IMG/VR virus record: IMGVR_UViG_3300021962_000416
Location: 1-31,193 of that record
Reading direction: 5' to 3' (one strand)
Source: a virus
DNA: 31,193 nucleotides
Part shown: positions 17,752 through 24,981 of the stretch, piece after piece
Numbering within the stretch: position 1 is the first letter of the stretch
Layout of the letters: every line of letters starts with the position of its first letter
The notes under the pieces: model-generated
Database searches by the model: none
Told to the model about the DNA's origin: nothing
Seen by the model: only the letters and a program-made list of their open reading frames with translations
Position numbers and translations under genes: made by a program

Positions 17752-18166
17752 ATAAATCTGCCAATGCTGCTGAAGTTGAATAACCTACTTCTTTAACTGA
17801 AGGAACAGTTATTAAACTATTGTTTCTATCTAATAATTTGTATTGAATTTTTTCTGGTTTAAATTGTTCAAGATGTTCAAAGACAACATTTTCATATAAT
17901 TTAGAACAACTGTAAACATCTAATTGTATTAATGATGGATTGTTTTCATCCCACACATGTAATGCTATATGAGATGTTTCAATCACAGCTACACAAGTAG
18001 CTCCTTTGTTTCCTTTTTTGTCACAATAAAAAGCTAAAGGCTCTCCCATCAATCTCATTTTAATTTTTGGCACTAAATCTTTGACCCATGTTTTAACTTC
18101 TTTTATGCTTTTAGGTGGCTGTGTTACCATAGCTCGCACAATTAAATGTTCGTGTGTAAGTATCAT
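17741..18166 (-). CDS. speD: S-adenosylmethionine decarboxylase-like protein (SpeD family)
   Basis: A 141-residue protein of the prokaryotic AdoMet decarboxylase type, which makes decarboxylated AdoMet for spermidine synthesis. The proenzyme normally cuts itself before a Ser that becomes the pyruvoyl cofactor. Here the key region is V-I-E-T-S65-H66-I-A-L-H70-V-W, which aligns with the A-E-S-H-I-S-I-H-T-W motif of Bacillus/Thermotoga enzymes; S65, H70 and C87 (in DVYSCS) match the pyruvoyl Ser, processing His and catalytic Cys. The residue before the Ser is Thr, not the usual Glu. The gene overlaps DUF3310 and nrdA neighbours. SpeD genes are frequent in cyanophages and other marine phages. Either polyamine production or a related decarboxylase role is possible. 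Confidence 0.88.
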   Translation of the reverse strand: MILTHEHLIVRAMVTQPPKSIKEVKTWVKDLVPKIKMRLMGEPLAFYCDKKGNKGATCVAVIETSHIALHVWDENNPSLIQLDVYSCSKLYENVVFEHLEQFKPEKIQYKLLDRNNSLITVPSVKEVGYSTSAALADLYGV

Positions 18167-18441
18167 TATATTTTTGTTCCAAATACAGAGTATTCTTTTT
18201 CTGGTTCGTAGTTTAAAGTTACGCCAACTGGTTCAGGAAATTCTTTAGCAATAATCATATCAATATATTGTTTTGCTTTTTTCAAATCTTCTAATTGTTT
18301 TTCAGCTGACAAATGTTTTTTATTCCAACGACAAATGTATTTAATTACATTGCCTTCTGCATATGGAATATTATTTTGCATAATAAAAGTAGCAGGTTCA
18401 ATTGCCATTGCGTAATGCTTTGGTTTTTTTATTGCATCCAT
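18166..18441 (-). CDS. DUF3310 protein, gp1.7-like nucleotide kinase family
   Basis: A 91-residue protein with the DUF3310 signature: P-K-H-Y near residue 7-10, I-E-P-x-x-F-I at 14-20, then N-N-I-P-Y-A-E-G-N-V-I-K-Y-I-C-R-W at about 23-39 and the E-D-L-K-K-A-K-Q-Y-I-D helix. T7 gp1.7 contains this domain and phosphorylates dTMP and dGMP, so a dNTP-supply role next to nrdAB makes sense. The start overlaps the exonuclease end by 13 nt. Whether this short form is active is unknown. Confidence 0.88.
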   Translation of the reverse strand: MDAIKKPKHYAMAIEPATFIMQNNIPYAEGNVIKYICRWNKKHLSAEKQLEDLKKAKQYIDMIIAKEFPEPVGVTLNYEPEKEYSVFGTKI

Positions 18442-19178
18442 AATTTTATCTCACCTGTATTTTTATTGTATTCACCGTGTCTTAATATCCTTGCAACCCT
18501 TGCTTGTTGTAAAGCTTCTTTCTCAGTGAATCCTTTGTCTTTATATAAACCTATAACTATTTTCCAGAGGTCTAAGATGGGTACATTAGTATATTTGCTA
18601 ATAAGTTTTTCAGCAGTTTTAACACCAACAGTTGGAAGTCCAGTGTAACCATCAGTTGCATCACCAGATAATGTTTGTATCATAAACCAATAATCAGCTA
18701 ATTTTAATGGCGTTTCTTTAATTGTGTAGCCATCAACAGATATTAAAGAAGGTATTTGTTTTAAATCTTTATCAATAGAAACAACAATTCTTTTTTCATC
18801 TGTTGGTTCAGTAGCCATTATTCCTAGCACATCATCAGCTTCTAAATTTTTCCAGATAACACCATTATGTTTTTCCATTACATATTGACGTAACGCATTT
18901 AACACCATTGGTTTTCTTTTATCTTTTCTATTTGCTTTATAAGTAGGCAACACATCTTTTCTAAAATTATTTGTATCAGTCAATGCTACAACATAATCAT
19001 CAGCTTCAAGTTGAGAACCTAAGTCTTCTATTTGTGCATCAACGTCTGCTTTACATTCATTCTCATCACAATGTAAAGTCCAAAAACCATTACCCCAATG
19101 AGTATCTACTTCATTTTGTGTAGCAATTTTATAAATTAAAATATCGCCATCAATTAGTAATATTCTTTTTTTAGCCAT
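18429..19178 (-). CDS. 5'-3' exonuclease (gp6-like, FEN family)
   Basis: A 249-residue FEN-type nuclease (T7 gp6 is 300). Metal-binding acidic residues are present: D10 and D12 in LLIDGDIL, E113/D115/D116 in NLEADDVLG, D136 and D138 in SIDKDLK, D173 and D176 in SGDATDG, followed by a helix-hairpin-helix type segment (LPTVGVKTAEKLI, 181-193). T7 gp6 degrades host DNA, removes RNA primers and helps recombination. It lies downstream of the DNA polymerase and PD-(D/E)XK-like genes, as in T7. Codons 197-203 (TNVPILD) also contain a copy of the phage promoter-like element. Confidence 0.95.
   Translation of the reverse strand: MAKKRILLIDGDILIYKIATQNEVDTHWGNGFWTLHCDENECKADVDAQIEDLGSQLEADDYVVALTDTNNFRKDVLPTYKANRKDKRKPMVLNALRQYVMEKHNGVIWKNLEADDVLGIMATEPTDEKRIVVSIDKDLKQIPSLISVDGYTIKETPLKLADYWFMIQTLSGDATDGYTGLPTVGVKTAEKLISKYTNVPILDLWKIVIGLYKDKGFTEKEALQQARVARILRHGEYNKNTGEIKLWMQ
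18570..18589 (-). promoter_or_regulatory. Intragenic copy of the phage promoter element within the exonuclease gene
   Basis: The minus strand reads CTAATGTACCCATCTTAGAC. All 12 positions invariant in the five intergenic copies are kept. It lies inside the exonuclease gene about 130 nt before the DUF3310 start, in the direction of transcription, and could drive the DUF3310-speD-nrdA-nrdB block. The site is constrained by coding (NVPILD), so chance cannot be excluded. Confidence 0.45.
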
Positions 19179-19201
19179 ATATTATTTTCCTTTCCTGTAA
19201 T

Positions 19202-19579
19202 TTACGTTAAATTTTTTGCCAAAAATATTTCGGATAATGGAATTAAAACAAACTTACTTCGCCATCCATCACCACCATTTTTAAGAGTGCCAATATATTT
19301 TTTAGTTAATTTCTTAATTGTTTTGATATCAAAAATTAATCTGCAATAATCTTTATCACCATTGGCAAGTATGTGCACCCAATAATCAGCTTTGGTTGCC
19401 ATGATGCCAGACGGTTTACCATTACATTCTATTTCAATTGCAATGTTACCAGTTTTAAACCACCAATCACGTTCTGTCTTTACTTCTAACTTTCCTTCTT
19501 TTAATATTTTTTCAATACGTTCTTCTCTATCTTGTCCGTATCTTAAATCAATATCAAATTTATTATTTGCTTTAATCAT
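19202..19579 (-). CDS. PD-(D/E)XK-like nuclease, T7-like phage type
   Basis: A 125-residue protein between DNA polymerase and exonuclease. It has the order of a PD-(D/E)XK core: an acidic opening F-D-I-D-L-R-Y-G-Q-x-R-E-E-R at 8-21, the E32-V-K34 strand (LEVKTERD), then the strand N-I-A-I-E-I-E-C with G-K-P-S-G-I, and A-D-Y-W-V-H at 64-69. Proteins with this pattern are common beside the polymerase in T7-like marine phages and are usually left hypothetical. A Holliday junction or host-DNA-cutting role is possible; substrate cannot be read from the sequence. The stop of the polymerase gene and this start overlap by one base. Confidence 0.7.
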   Translation of the reverse strand: MIKANNKFDIDLRYGQDREERIEKILKEGKLEVKTERDWWFKTGNIAIEIECNGKPSGIMATKADYWVHILANGDKDYCRLIFDIKTIKKLTKKYIGTLKNGGDGWRSKFVLIPLSEIFLAKNLT

Positions 19580-21312
19580 TAATGTGTCTCACTCCAATTG
19601 TCTCCTATTTTATATTCACCCGTTAATGGTATGCGTAAGTTAAAATGTTCACCTGTTTTTTTGATAGCTTCAACAGCTAACTTACCAACTATATCTGCCT
19701 CTTCTGTAGGGCATTCTATTTGTATTTCATCATGCACCCAAACAACTTGATGTACGTCTGGATAATGTGTTAGTGCTTTATCAAATTCTACTAACCATTG
19801 TTTACATATGATAGCACCACCTGATTGTAGCAATGTATTTAAAGCAGCATGTGTTGAACGTACTTTAATTTTTCTTTTATCAAGACCAATTAAATAACCT
19901 CTTTCAGCTGCCGACTGTACTTGTAAGATTAATTTATTTAATGCTGGTAAATTATTTAAAAAACGTTTTTTAATCTTAGACGCTTCTGCCATAGTTTTAC
20001 CAGTAACTAATCCTATTTTTTTAACACCGCCACCATATAGGAAACAGTAATAAAATCTTTTGGCTAAGTCTCGGCTATCTAATCCTGCTAATTTTTGTGT
20101 CTCTGAGTGTATATCACCTTCAAGAACAACTTTAGCATAATCGCCATTATCATACTTAGCCATATAGTGAGCCAACATTCTCACCTCTAAACCCGAAACA
20201 TCAACGCCTACGAGTTTTTTACCTGCTGGAACCGTAAATAACTTTCTACATTCTTTTCCATAAGGAACACCAACACTGGGTATTTGTGCCATGTTTGGAT
20301 ATGAATGAGTTGCCCTAGCTGTGACAGTTGAATTAGTATTGCAAGTGCCGTGTATTTTCCAATTGCGTTCATGTTTTAACCATGCTTGTGCACCTGTTGC
20401 TAGTTGGCCAATTCTTTTATCTAATAAAAAATGTTCACACAATATTTTAGCTTCTGGATAAGGTAAAGAAGCCAATACAGTTTCATCTAATTTTGGTTTA
20501 CCATCCTCAGTAAATTCAGTTGGTTTCCAATTATGAATAGAAATTAATTTATCAGCAATATCTTGTCTGCTAGATGGATTAAAAGTTTTTATTTGTTCTT
20601 TATAAAATATTTGTCCTTTAACATATCCTCTTGCTTTGTTATTTACTTTAGGAATAAATGGAATCTTAATTGTTTCAGGTGGAAACATTTTTTGAAACTC
20701 ATCTTCTAATTCTAATCTTCTAGCATTTAATTTTGAATACAATCTTTGAGCTGAATCAACATCAAATGTAAAACCATATTGTTCTTGTTTAAAAATAAGT
20801 TCTGCAACAGCATGTTCTAAAGATAAAGCTTCTTCTGAATAACCAGTTTCAACAATCATCTTATATAAATTATGTGTTACTTCAACATCTTGAATACAAT
20901 ACTCTAACATTTCTGGAGTAAACGTTTGCCAGTCTGTATCAAATGAAGATTTGTAATGTCCTATTCTATTCCCCCATGCTTTTAAACTGTGTCTGCCTAT
21001 ACAATCTTTAGGAAAATCTTTTCTTTGAAAGTCTTTTTCTTTTACGTCTGGATATAACAATCTTGTTGCCACCAAAGTGTCAAAAATTTTTCCCTCAATT
21101 TTAAAGTTGAAAAAAAGTTTTTTAAGTACAGGTAAATCATATTTAATAATATTATGACCTATAATTAATTCAGCTTTTCTTAGAAGTTTAACAGCTTCTT
21201 CATTTGTTAATTTTAAAATTTCATTTGTTTCTATATTTTTTAAAACAATACAATGAATTGTTGTGACATCTTCAAGCAAACCATTAGTTTCTAAGTCAAA
21301 TACATATTTCAT
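19579..21312 (-). CDS. T7-type family A DNA polymerase with 3'-5' exonuclease
   Basis: A 577-residue replicative polymerase (T7 gp5 is 704). Exonuclease motifs: D6 and E8 in FDLETNG, G-H-N-x-I-K-Y-D59, and Y138-x-x-Q-D-V. Polymerase motif A is V370-D371-V-S-G-L-E, motif B is R-D-L-A-K418-x-x-x-Y422-x-F-L-Y-G-G, and motif C is H527-D528-E. Tyr at 422 (T7 Y526) predicts poor discrimination against dideoxynucleotides. The region before N-P-S-S-R (245-249), which in T7 contains the thioredoxin-binding loop, is much shorter here. It ends G-D-N-W-S-E-T-H, like the G-x-N-W-A-I-C-H end of T7. Clear identification. Confidence 0.98.
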   Translation of the reverse strand: MKYVFDLETNGLLEDVTTIHCIVLKNIETNEILKLTNEEAVKLLRKAELIIGHNIIKYDLPVLKKLFFNFKIEGKIFDTLVATRLLYPDVKEKDFQRKDFPKDCIGRHSLKAWGNRIGHYKSSFDTDWQTFTPEMLEYCIQDVEVTHNLYKMIVETGYSEEALSLEHAVAELIFKQEQYGFTFDVDSAQRLYSKLNARRLELEDEFQKMFPPETIKIPFIPKVNNKARGYVKGQIFYKEQIKTFNPSSRQDIADKLISIHNWKPTEFTEDGKPKLDETVLASLPYPEAKILCEHFLLDKRIGQLATGAQAWLKHERNWKIHGTCNTNSTVTARATHSYPNMAQIPSVGVPYGKECRKLFTVPAGKKLVGVDVSGLEVRMLAHYMAKYDNGDYAKVVLEGDIHSETQKLAGLDSRDLAKRFYYCFLYGGGVKKIGLVTGKTMAEASKIKKRFLNNLPALNKLILQVQSAAERGYLIGLDKRKIKVRSTHAALNTLLQSGGAIICKQWLVEFDKALTHYPDVHQVVWVHDEIQIECPTEEADIVGKLAVEAIKKTGEHFNLRIPLTGEYKIGDNWSETH

Positions 21313-21602
21313 AATTTTATTTTTATAATTTTTATAACGTTGCTACTGGGAATTGTTGTTACATTACTGACATCAGCTATGGCTCCATCATCATCAAAAT
21401 TTAAATCAGCAGCCAATATATGTATTCCACCAGAATTTTTAATAAGCCATCCTGTTGAAACACAAATAGTTGGTTTAGATTTTACAGCAGAACCTAAGTG
21501 TTGCCAACCAGCGTCTGAATTTATATCAGACCACCAAAGCTGTACAAAATCAGCGTTTAATGTTTTCTTGTTCAGTTTTGGAAGTGTTATTTTCTTCGAC
21601 AT
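21309..21602 (-). CDS. Small phage protein, 97 aa, function unknown
   Basis: Starting at ATG 21602 the protein begins MSKKITLPKLNKKTLNADFV and contains QLWWSDINSDAGWQ and CVSTGWLIKNSGGIHILAADL. This type, with W-W-x-D and S-x-G-x-L-I/V segments, looks like a small beta-rich protein found in phage replication modules; I do not know its function. A longer reading from a TTG at 21632 is possible but would lie deeper in the upstream gene. The frame overlaps the preceding 51-codon gene by 53 nt and ends 4 nt inside the DNA polymerase start. Confidence 0.65.
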   Translation of the reverse strand: MSKKITLPKLNKKTLNADFVQLWWSDINSDAGWQHLGSAVKSKPTICVSTGWLIKNSGGIHILAADLNFDDDGAIADVSNVTTIPSSNVIKIIKIKL

Positions 21603-21705
21603 GTTTTTCTTCTTTGTTTTCTTTTTTACCAAATATTTCTAACCACCCTTGTTTGTAAGATTCATCTGGAATCATTTTTCCGTCTCTCATTTTTTTATCT
21701 ACCAT
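21550..21705 (-). CDS. Small charged protein, 51 aa, function unknown
   Basis: The frame from ATG 21705 to TGA 21550 encodes MVDKKMRDGKMIPDESYKQG, then WLEIFGKK and a Lys/Glu/Asn-rich tail ending ENIKR. It fills the otherwise empty gap after the 76-codon gene and overlaps the next gene by 53 nt in another frame. No clear ribosome binding site is seen, but coupling to the upstream stop 2 nt away would explain this. Composition is like the rest of the phage. No family recognised. Confidence 0.5.
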   Translation of the reverse strand: MVDKKMRDGKMIPDESYKQGWLEIFGKKENKEEKHVEENNTSKTEQENIKR

Positions 21706-21706
21706 A

Positions 21707-21937
21707 TTAATGTACCGTTATTATTTTAGTTTTTAATTGCCATGCATGATATGTTTGTTCACACAACTCAGCTATTGCATTATCAATAAAAGTTTTAATT
21801 TTTTCATTAGGAACTAATACTTGTATTTCCATATCAGGTTTTAATTGTGCTTTTATTAAATGTGCCATAACATACTCAGTCCAACTATATGCCATTTCTT
21901 CATTAGAAATCTTTTTGAGTTTCAGCTTGGACTTCAT
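21707..21937 (-). CDS. Small protein, 76 aa, function unknown
   Basis: It begins MKSKLKLKKISNEEMAYSWT and contains a TEYVMAHLIKAQLKPDMEIQ segment and FIDNAIAELCEQTYHAW. It appears soluble and helical. The start at 21937 is preferred because AGGAAC lies about 5 nt before it, although this overlaps the helicase gene by 35 nt; a non-overlapping alternative is Met15 (21895). It lies between primase-helicase and DNA polymerase, where T7 has several small genes of unknown role (4.3-4.7). Function unknown. Confidence 0.65.
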   Translation of the reverse strand: MKSKLKLKKISNEEMAYSWTEYVMAHLIKAQLKPDMEIQVLVPNEKIKTFIDNAIAELCEQTYHAWQLKTKIITVH

Positions 21938-23498
21938 TTAATGTTCCTGTTTCTAAATCATAACGCAATGTGCAAGCACTTCCTGTCTCACCGCTGAAAC
22001 GATTTTTAAGTATGTTAAGTTTTGCTAAATTATCTTCGGCTTTCAAATCTCTATTCATAGAAATAATCATATCAGCTAATTGTCCAATAGAAGCTGAGCC
22101 TCTAAGACTATTCATAGATACTTCAATGCCATCCTCATAGCCTTTATTTCCTTCTGGTCTTTTTAAATGTGATACTAATATTAAACCAATACCAGTTTCT
22201 TCAACCAAAGTTCTTAATTTAGAAACAAAATAATCTATAAGTTTACGTTCATCATTTGTTGTTTCATCACCGATAGCAGATAAAGCCATGTGTAAATGGT
22301 CTAAAACAACAAAATCAACAGAACAAGCTTTTGCTAAATATCTTATTTTAGACAATAAATTATCAGCAACGGTACTACCGAAGTGGTTATATAAATAAAA
22401 CTTACCATTACCAACAGTATTTTTAAATGTTTCCTGCAATTGAGAATCGGTGATGCCTTCTCTAGTTAAGTGTAAAGGTTTTTTAAGTTTAACACCCATA
22501 ATACCAAGTGCACTTCGTTTGATACTTTCCTCTAATGCAATATAACCAACAGTAAAATTTTGATTTAATAAATTTAATGCTAGATGTCTGCAAAAACTAG
22601 ATTTACCAACACCAGTACCTGCCGTTAAAACTACTAATTCACCTTTTCTTAATCCATGTGTTTTTAAATTTAAACATTCAAAAGGATAATCAGCAGTAAC
22701 ATGGTTATCTACTTTTTGTATTTCTTCCCATAAATCAGAGCCAAGAATAATCCCATCTGGCCTATACGCCTTGCTTGCCCATATGCAATTTGTTAACTCA
22801 GCTGTTTTACCAGCAATTAACATTTCATTTGCATCTTTTAATGGTAATGTACAAATCTTAGCTTTATTAGGCGAAAATAATTTAGCACATTCTACAGCTG
22901 CTTCTTGTCCGTATTTATCTTGGTCAAACATTAACACAACAGATTCAAAACTTTCAAGCCATTCTAATTCTTTTTGAATATCTTTTTTTGCACCTGCTGC
23001 ACCTGTTTTAATACTTACTACTGGGAATTTATTTTGATTAACTTTAGAAACTGAAAGTGCATCTATTTCACCTTCAGTAATAATAACCATTTTACCTTTG
23101 TCACGCCATAAATGTTGACCAAATAATGTTGCTTGTTTTGGGTCACCTAACCATTGAAAAGTTTTATCTGGGTATCTTAATTTTTGAGCTACTAATTTTT
23201 TATTTTTGTCATAGTAGTTGGCTATGTGGCATGGTCTTCCAAACCAAGAGCCTAATTGATAATTAAATTTTTGTACTGTATCATAATCAATTTTTCTTTT
23301 TGATAATTCTTTAACATCACCTGTTATAAAAGAAATATCATTGTCTGTTTGTGTTGGTTTCAAATCGTCTAATCCTCTCTTTGTTACTTTACATGAAAAA
23401 CAATGTGTATGTCCATCATCATAAACTGAATTTGCATCACTAGAACCGCACTCATCACAATGTGTATGATATAAAAAAATACTTTCCTGTTTATTCAT
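21903..23498 (-). CDS. Primase-helicase, gp4-like
   Basis: A 531-residue fusion (T7 gp4 is 566). The N-terminal zinc ribbon uses C14, C17, C33 and C36. The TOPRIM primase core shows E142-G-E in TEGEIDAL and D192-x-D194 in MFDQDKYG. The RecA-like helicase starts near 265, with Walker A G-T-G-V-G-K-S around 294-300, the Walker B strand VVLDHLHM, and R-G-S-A-S-I-G-Q-L-A-D near 470. The C-terminus ends in an acidic segment with a terminal Phe (KDF), like the T7 tail that contacts the polymerase. Its role is DNA unwinding and RNA primer synthesis at the fork. Confidence 0.97.
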   Translation of the reverse strand: MNKQESIFLYHTHCDECGSSDANSVYDDGHTHCFSCKVTKRGLDDLKPTQTDNDISFITGDVKELSKRKIDYDTVQKFNYQLGSWFGRPCHIANYYDKNKKLVAQKLRYPDKTFQWLGDPKQATLFGQHLWRDKGKMVIITEGEIDALSVSKVNQNKFPVVSIKTGAAGAKKDIQKELEWLESFESVVLMFDQDKYGQEAAVECAKLFSPNKAKICTLPLKDANEMLIAGKTAELTNCIWASKAYRPDGIILGSDLWEEIQKVDNHVTADYPFECLNLKTHGLRKGELVVLTAGTGVGKSSFCRHLALNLLNQNFTVGYIALEESIKRSALGIMGVKLKKPLHLTREGITDSQLQETFKNTVGNGKFYLYNHFGSTVADNLLSKIRYLAKACSVDFVVLDHLHMALSAIGDETTNDERKLIDYFVSKLRTLVEETGIGLILVSHLKRPEGNKGYEDGIEVSMNSLRGSASIGQLADMIISMNRDLKAEDNLAKLNILKNRFSGETGSACTLRYDLETGTLNEVQAETQKDF

Positions 23499-23521
23499 AT
23501 AAATTCCTTAGTTAAAATTAA

Positions 23522-23546
23522 CCTACTGGGCATAACGCCCAGCAGG
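23522..23546 (-). terminator. Strong hairpin between amidase and primase-helicase genes
   Basis: On the minus strand CCTGCTGGGC pairs with GCCCAGTAGG (10 bp with one G-U, 5-nt loop GTTAT). In transcript order the amidase gene precedes nothing here: the hairpin follows the amidase? No: minus-strand order is primase-helicase after amidase is reversed, so the RNA passes the amidase-proximal edge last. Reading the minus strand, the helicase gene (start 23498) lies downstream of the hairpin and the amidase stop (23557) upstream. The U-tract after it is weak (TTAATTTT), so it may be a partial terminator or an RNA processing site. Confidence 0.5.
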
Positions 23547-23556
23547 CACAAACAAA

Positions 23557-23988
23557 CTATCTCAACAATTCTTTTACATTGAAATGTGGAGATAAAGAGC
23601 TAGTCACATCTCTGTGACCAACAATCTCAACTTGATTGTATTCCGTCTTTAGTTTGTCAATCAGTTCTATAAGGGAACTATATTGTTTAAAGGTATAATT
23701 ACAATCAGGTTGTCCATCAGCTGCTTTGCCACCAATAAGACAAATGCCAATAGAATTTTTATTAGATAAAGTAATTGTAGTATCAATATGTGCACCAGCA
23801 ATTTGAATATCTCTACCATCTTGCACATCACCATTTCTGGTAATTACTTTATGAAAAGCACAAGAAAACAATCCTTCTTTTCTATGCTTAGTATCTAAAT
23901 CTTTTACGTTAATATTTTGTTCAGGGGTAGTTTCTGAAGAATGAATAACAATATATTTTGTTTCTTTTCTTATATTGTTCATAACCAC
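23557..23988 (-). CDS. T7 lysozyme-like (gp3.5) amidase with altered active site
   Basis: A 143-residue protein (T7 gp3.5 is 151) of the type 2 N-acetylmuramoyl-L-alanine amidase family. T7 lysozyme both cuts peptidoglycan and binds T7 RNA polymerase to damp transcription. Retained: H16 in IVIHSS and H125 in VGHRDV, two zinc ligands, plus N-S-I-G-I-C-L-I-G-G (78-87). Changed against the T7 sequence as I recall it: Tyr46 is Phe45, Lys128 is Ser131, and zinc ligand Cys130 is Ser133 in SSLSPHFNV. H135 might substitute as ligand. The cell wall activity is therefore doubtful; a regulatory role on the RNA polymerase could remain. It starts 10 nt inside the endonuclease gene. Confidence 0.88.
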   Translation of the reverse strand: MVMNNIRKETKYIVIHSSETTPEQNINVKDLDTKHRKEGLFSCAFHKVITRNGDVQDGRDIQIAGAHIDTTITLSNKNSIGICLIGGKAADGQPDCNYTFKQYSSLIELIDKLKTEYNQVEIVGHRDVTSSLSPHFNVKELLR

Positions 23989-24407
23989 TCCTTTGGAATA
24001 TGTTTATCAGCATATTTAAAACCATATTTATCACACCACATCCCATAAGTAGTATTTGATTTTTTACTTATCCTACTTTTTGAATTACTAAAAACAAATC
24101 TAATATCTAAATTAGGATGTTGTTCTTTAATCAATCTCATTTTTTGTCTGTCTTGAGTAGTAAACAAACCTTTAGTTTCAATAAATATTTTTTTATCTAT
24201 TAAATAAAAATCAGGTGTGTATGTATGAGCTTTTTGTGGCTTAGTATATTGCAACTTAGTTTTTTCAAACTCATACATCACATTCTGTTTATCTAATTCA
24301 GAAGCAATCGCTTCTTCTAAACCAGACCTAAATCCGTAAGTTAAACCTACAGATTTAGAAGTCTGTGTTTTCTTGTACAGGCGTCTTTGTTGCCACTTCA
24401 TCTTCAA
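23979..24407 (-). CDS. Endonuclease I (Holliday junction resolvase), gp3-like
   Basis: A 142-residue protein (T7 gp3 is 149). It closely follows the T7 layout: R-S-G-L-E31-E at 27-32, T-Y-T-P-D66-F, I-E77-T-K79-G and the R-F-V-F-S-N-S strand, ending H-I-P-K-E-W-L (T7 LIPAEWI). E31, D66, E77 and K79 match the T7 PD-(D/E)XK residues E20, D55, E65 and K67. It cuts branched DNA and helps degrade host DNA. The start overlaps the SSB gene by 53 nt; a start 6 nt later is also possible, and neither has a strong ribosome binding site. Confidence 0.95.
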   Translation of the reverse strand: MKMKWQQRRLYKKTQTSKSVGLTYGFRSGLEEAIASELDKQNVMYEFEKTKLQYTKPQKAHTYTPDFYLIDKKIFIETKGLFTTQDRQKMRLIKEQHPNLDIRFVFSNSKSRISKKSNTTYGMWCDKYGFKYADKHIPKEWL

Positions 24408-24981
24408 CTTCTGTTTCTGGTGCTACAAATCCACCTTCCACTTTATCAAAGCCATAGCCTTCTGCACTTCCAGCTCCGCCTTCAACAAGTTCTGTTATTT
24501 GAACTGCTCGTAATCTTAAAGATACGCCAGCTCCTGCCATTGCAGTGTACCAAGGAATTAACTCAGCACTAACTTTCATTTTACTGCCAGACCAAACGTT
24601 ACCATTCATCATTGGTTTTCCAGCACTATCAAATATAGCAACTTTAAATGGTATTACTTTACCATCAGCTGCAATTACTTGTGCTTTTCTTTTGAATTTA
24701 AACTCAATGTTTCCAGTTTCTTTACCTTCAACAAGTTCATTTTCATATGGTGCACTAGCCATTTTAATTGCTTTTCCTTTATTTTTTTCTTTAGCAATCT
24801 CTAGGCTTTTTTTCATCTCATCATCAATCTGTTTCATTAATGATTGAGCATTTTCTGTACTAATGACAAGATTAACTTTATAATGTCCATCCTTATCAAA
24901 TTTAGTATCAGGTTGTGTAAGCCAAGCGTATTTAGAAACACCTTCTGGACTTACTATTTTGACGTAACTATTCTTCGCCAT
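24355..24981 (-). CDS. Single-stranded DNA-binding protein, gp2.5-like
   Basis: A 208-residue protein (T7 gp2.5 is 232) in the position between RNA polymerase and endonuclease I. It has an OB-fold-like body with K-Y-A-W-L-T-Q-P-D-T-K near the start and VWSGSKMKVSAELIPWYTAM in the second half, then an acidic C-terminal tail rich in Glu (about residues 185-208) that ends in Asp-Phe. The acidic tail with terminal Phe is the hallmark of T7 gp2.5, used to contact polymerase and helicase. GAGGAG lies about 13 nt upstream of the start, inside a 36-codon gene that overlaps by 14 nt. Confidence 0.93.
   Translation of the reverse strand: MAKNSYVKIVSPEGVSKYAWLTQPDTKFDKDGHYKVNLVISTENAQSLMKQIDDEMKKSLEIAKEKNKGKAIKMASAPYENELVEGKETGNIEFKFKRKAQVIAADGKVIPFKVAIFDSAGKPMMNGNVWSGSKMKVSAELIPWYTAMAGAGVSLRLRAVQITELVEGGAGSAEGYGFDKVEGGFVAPETEVEDEVATKTPVQENTDF

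Noticed and set aside
23665-23690. Minus-strand GTTCCCTTATAG in the amidase gene resembling the promoter family
   Set aside because: TAG is shifted by one base and the TAAR block is broken; too degenerate to call.
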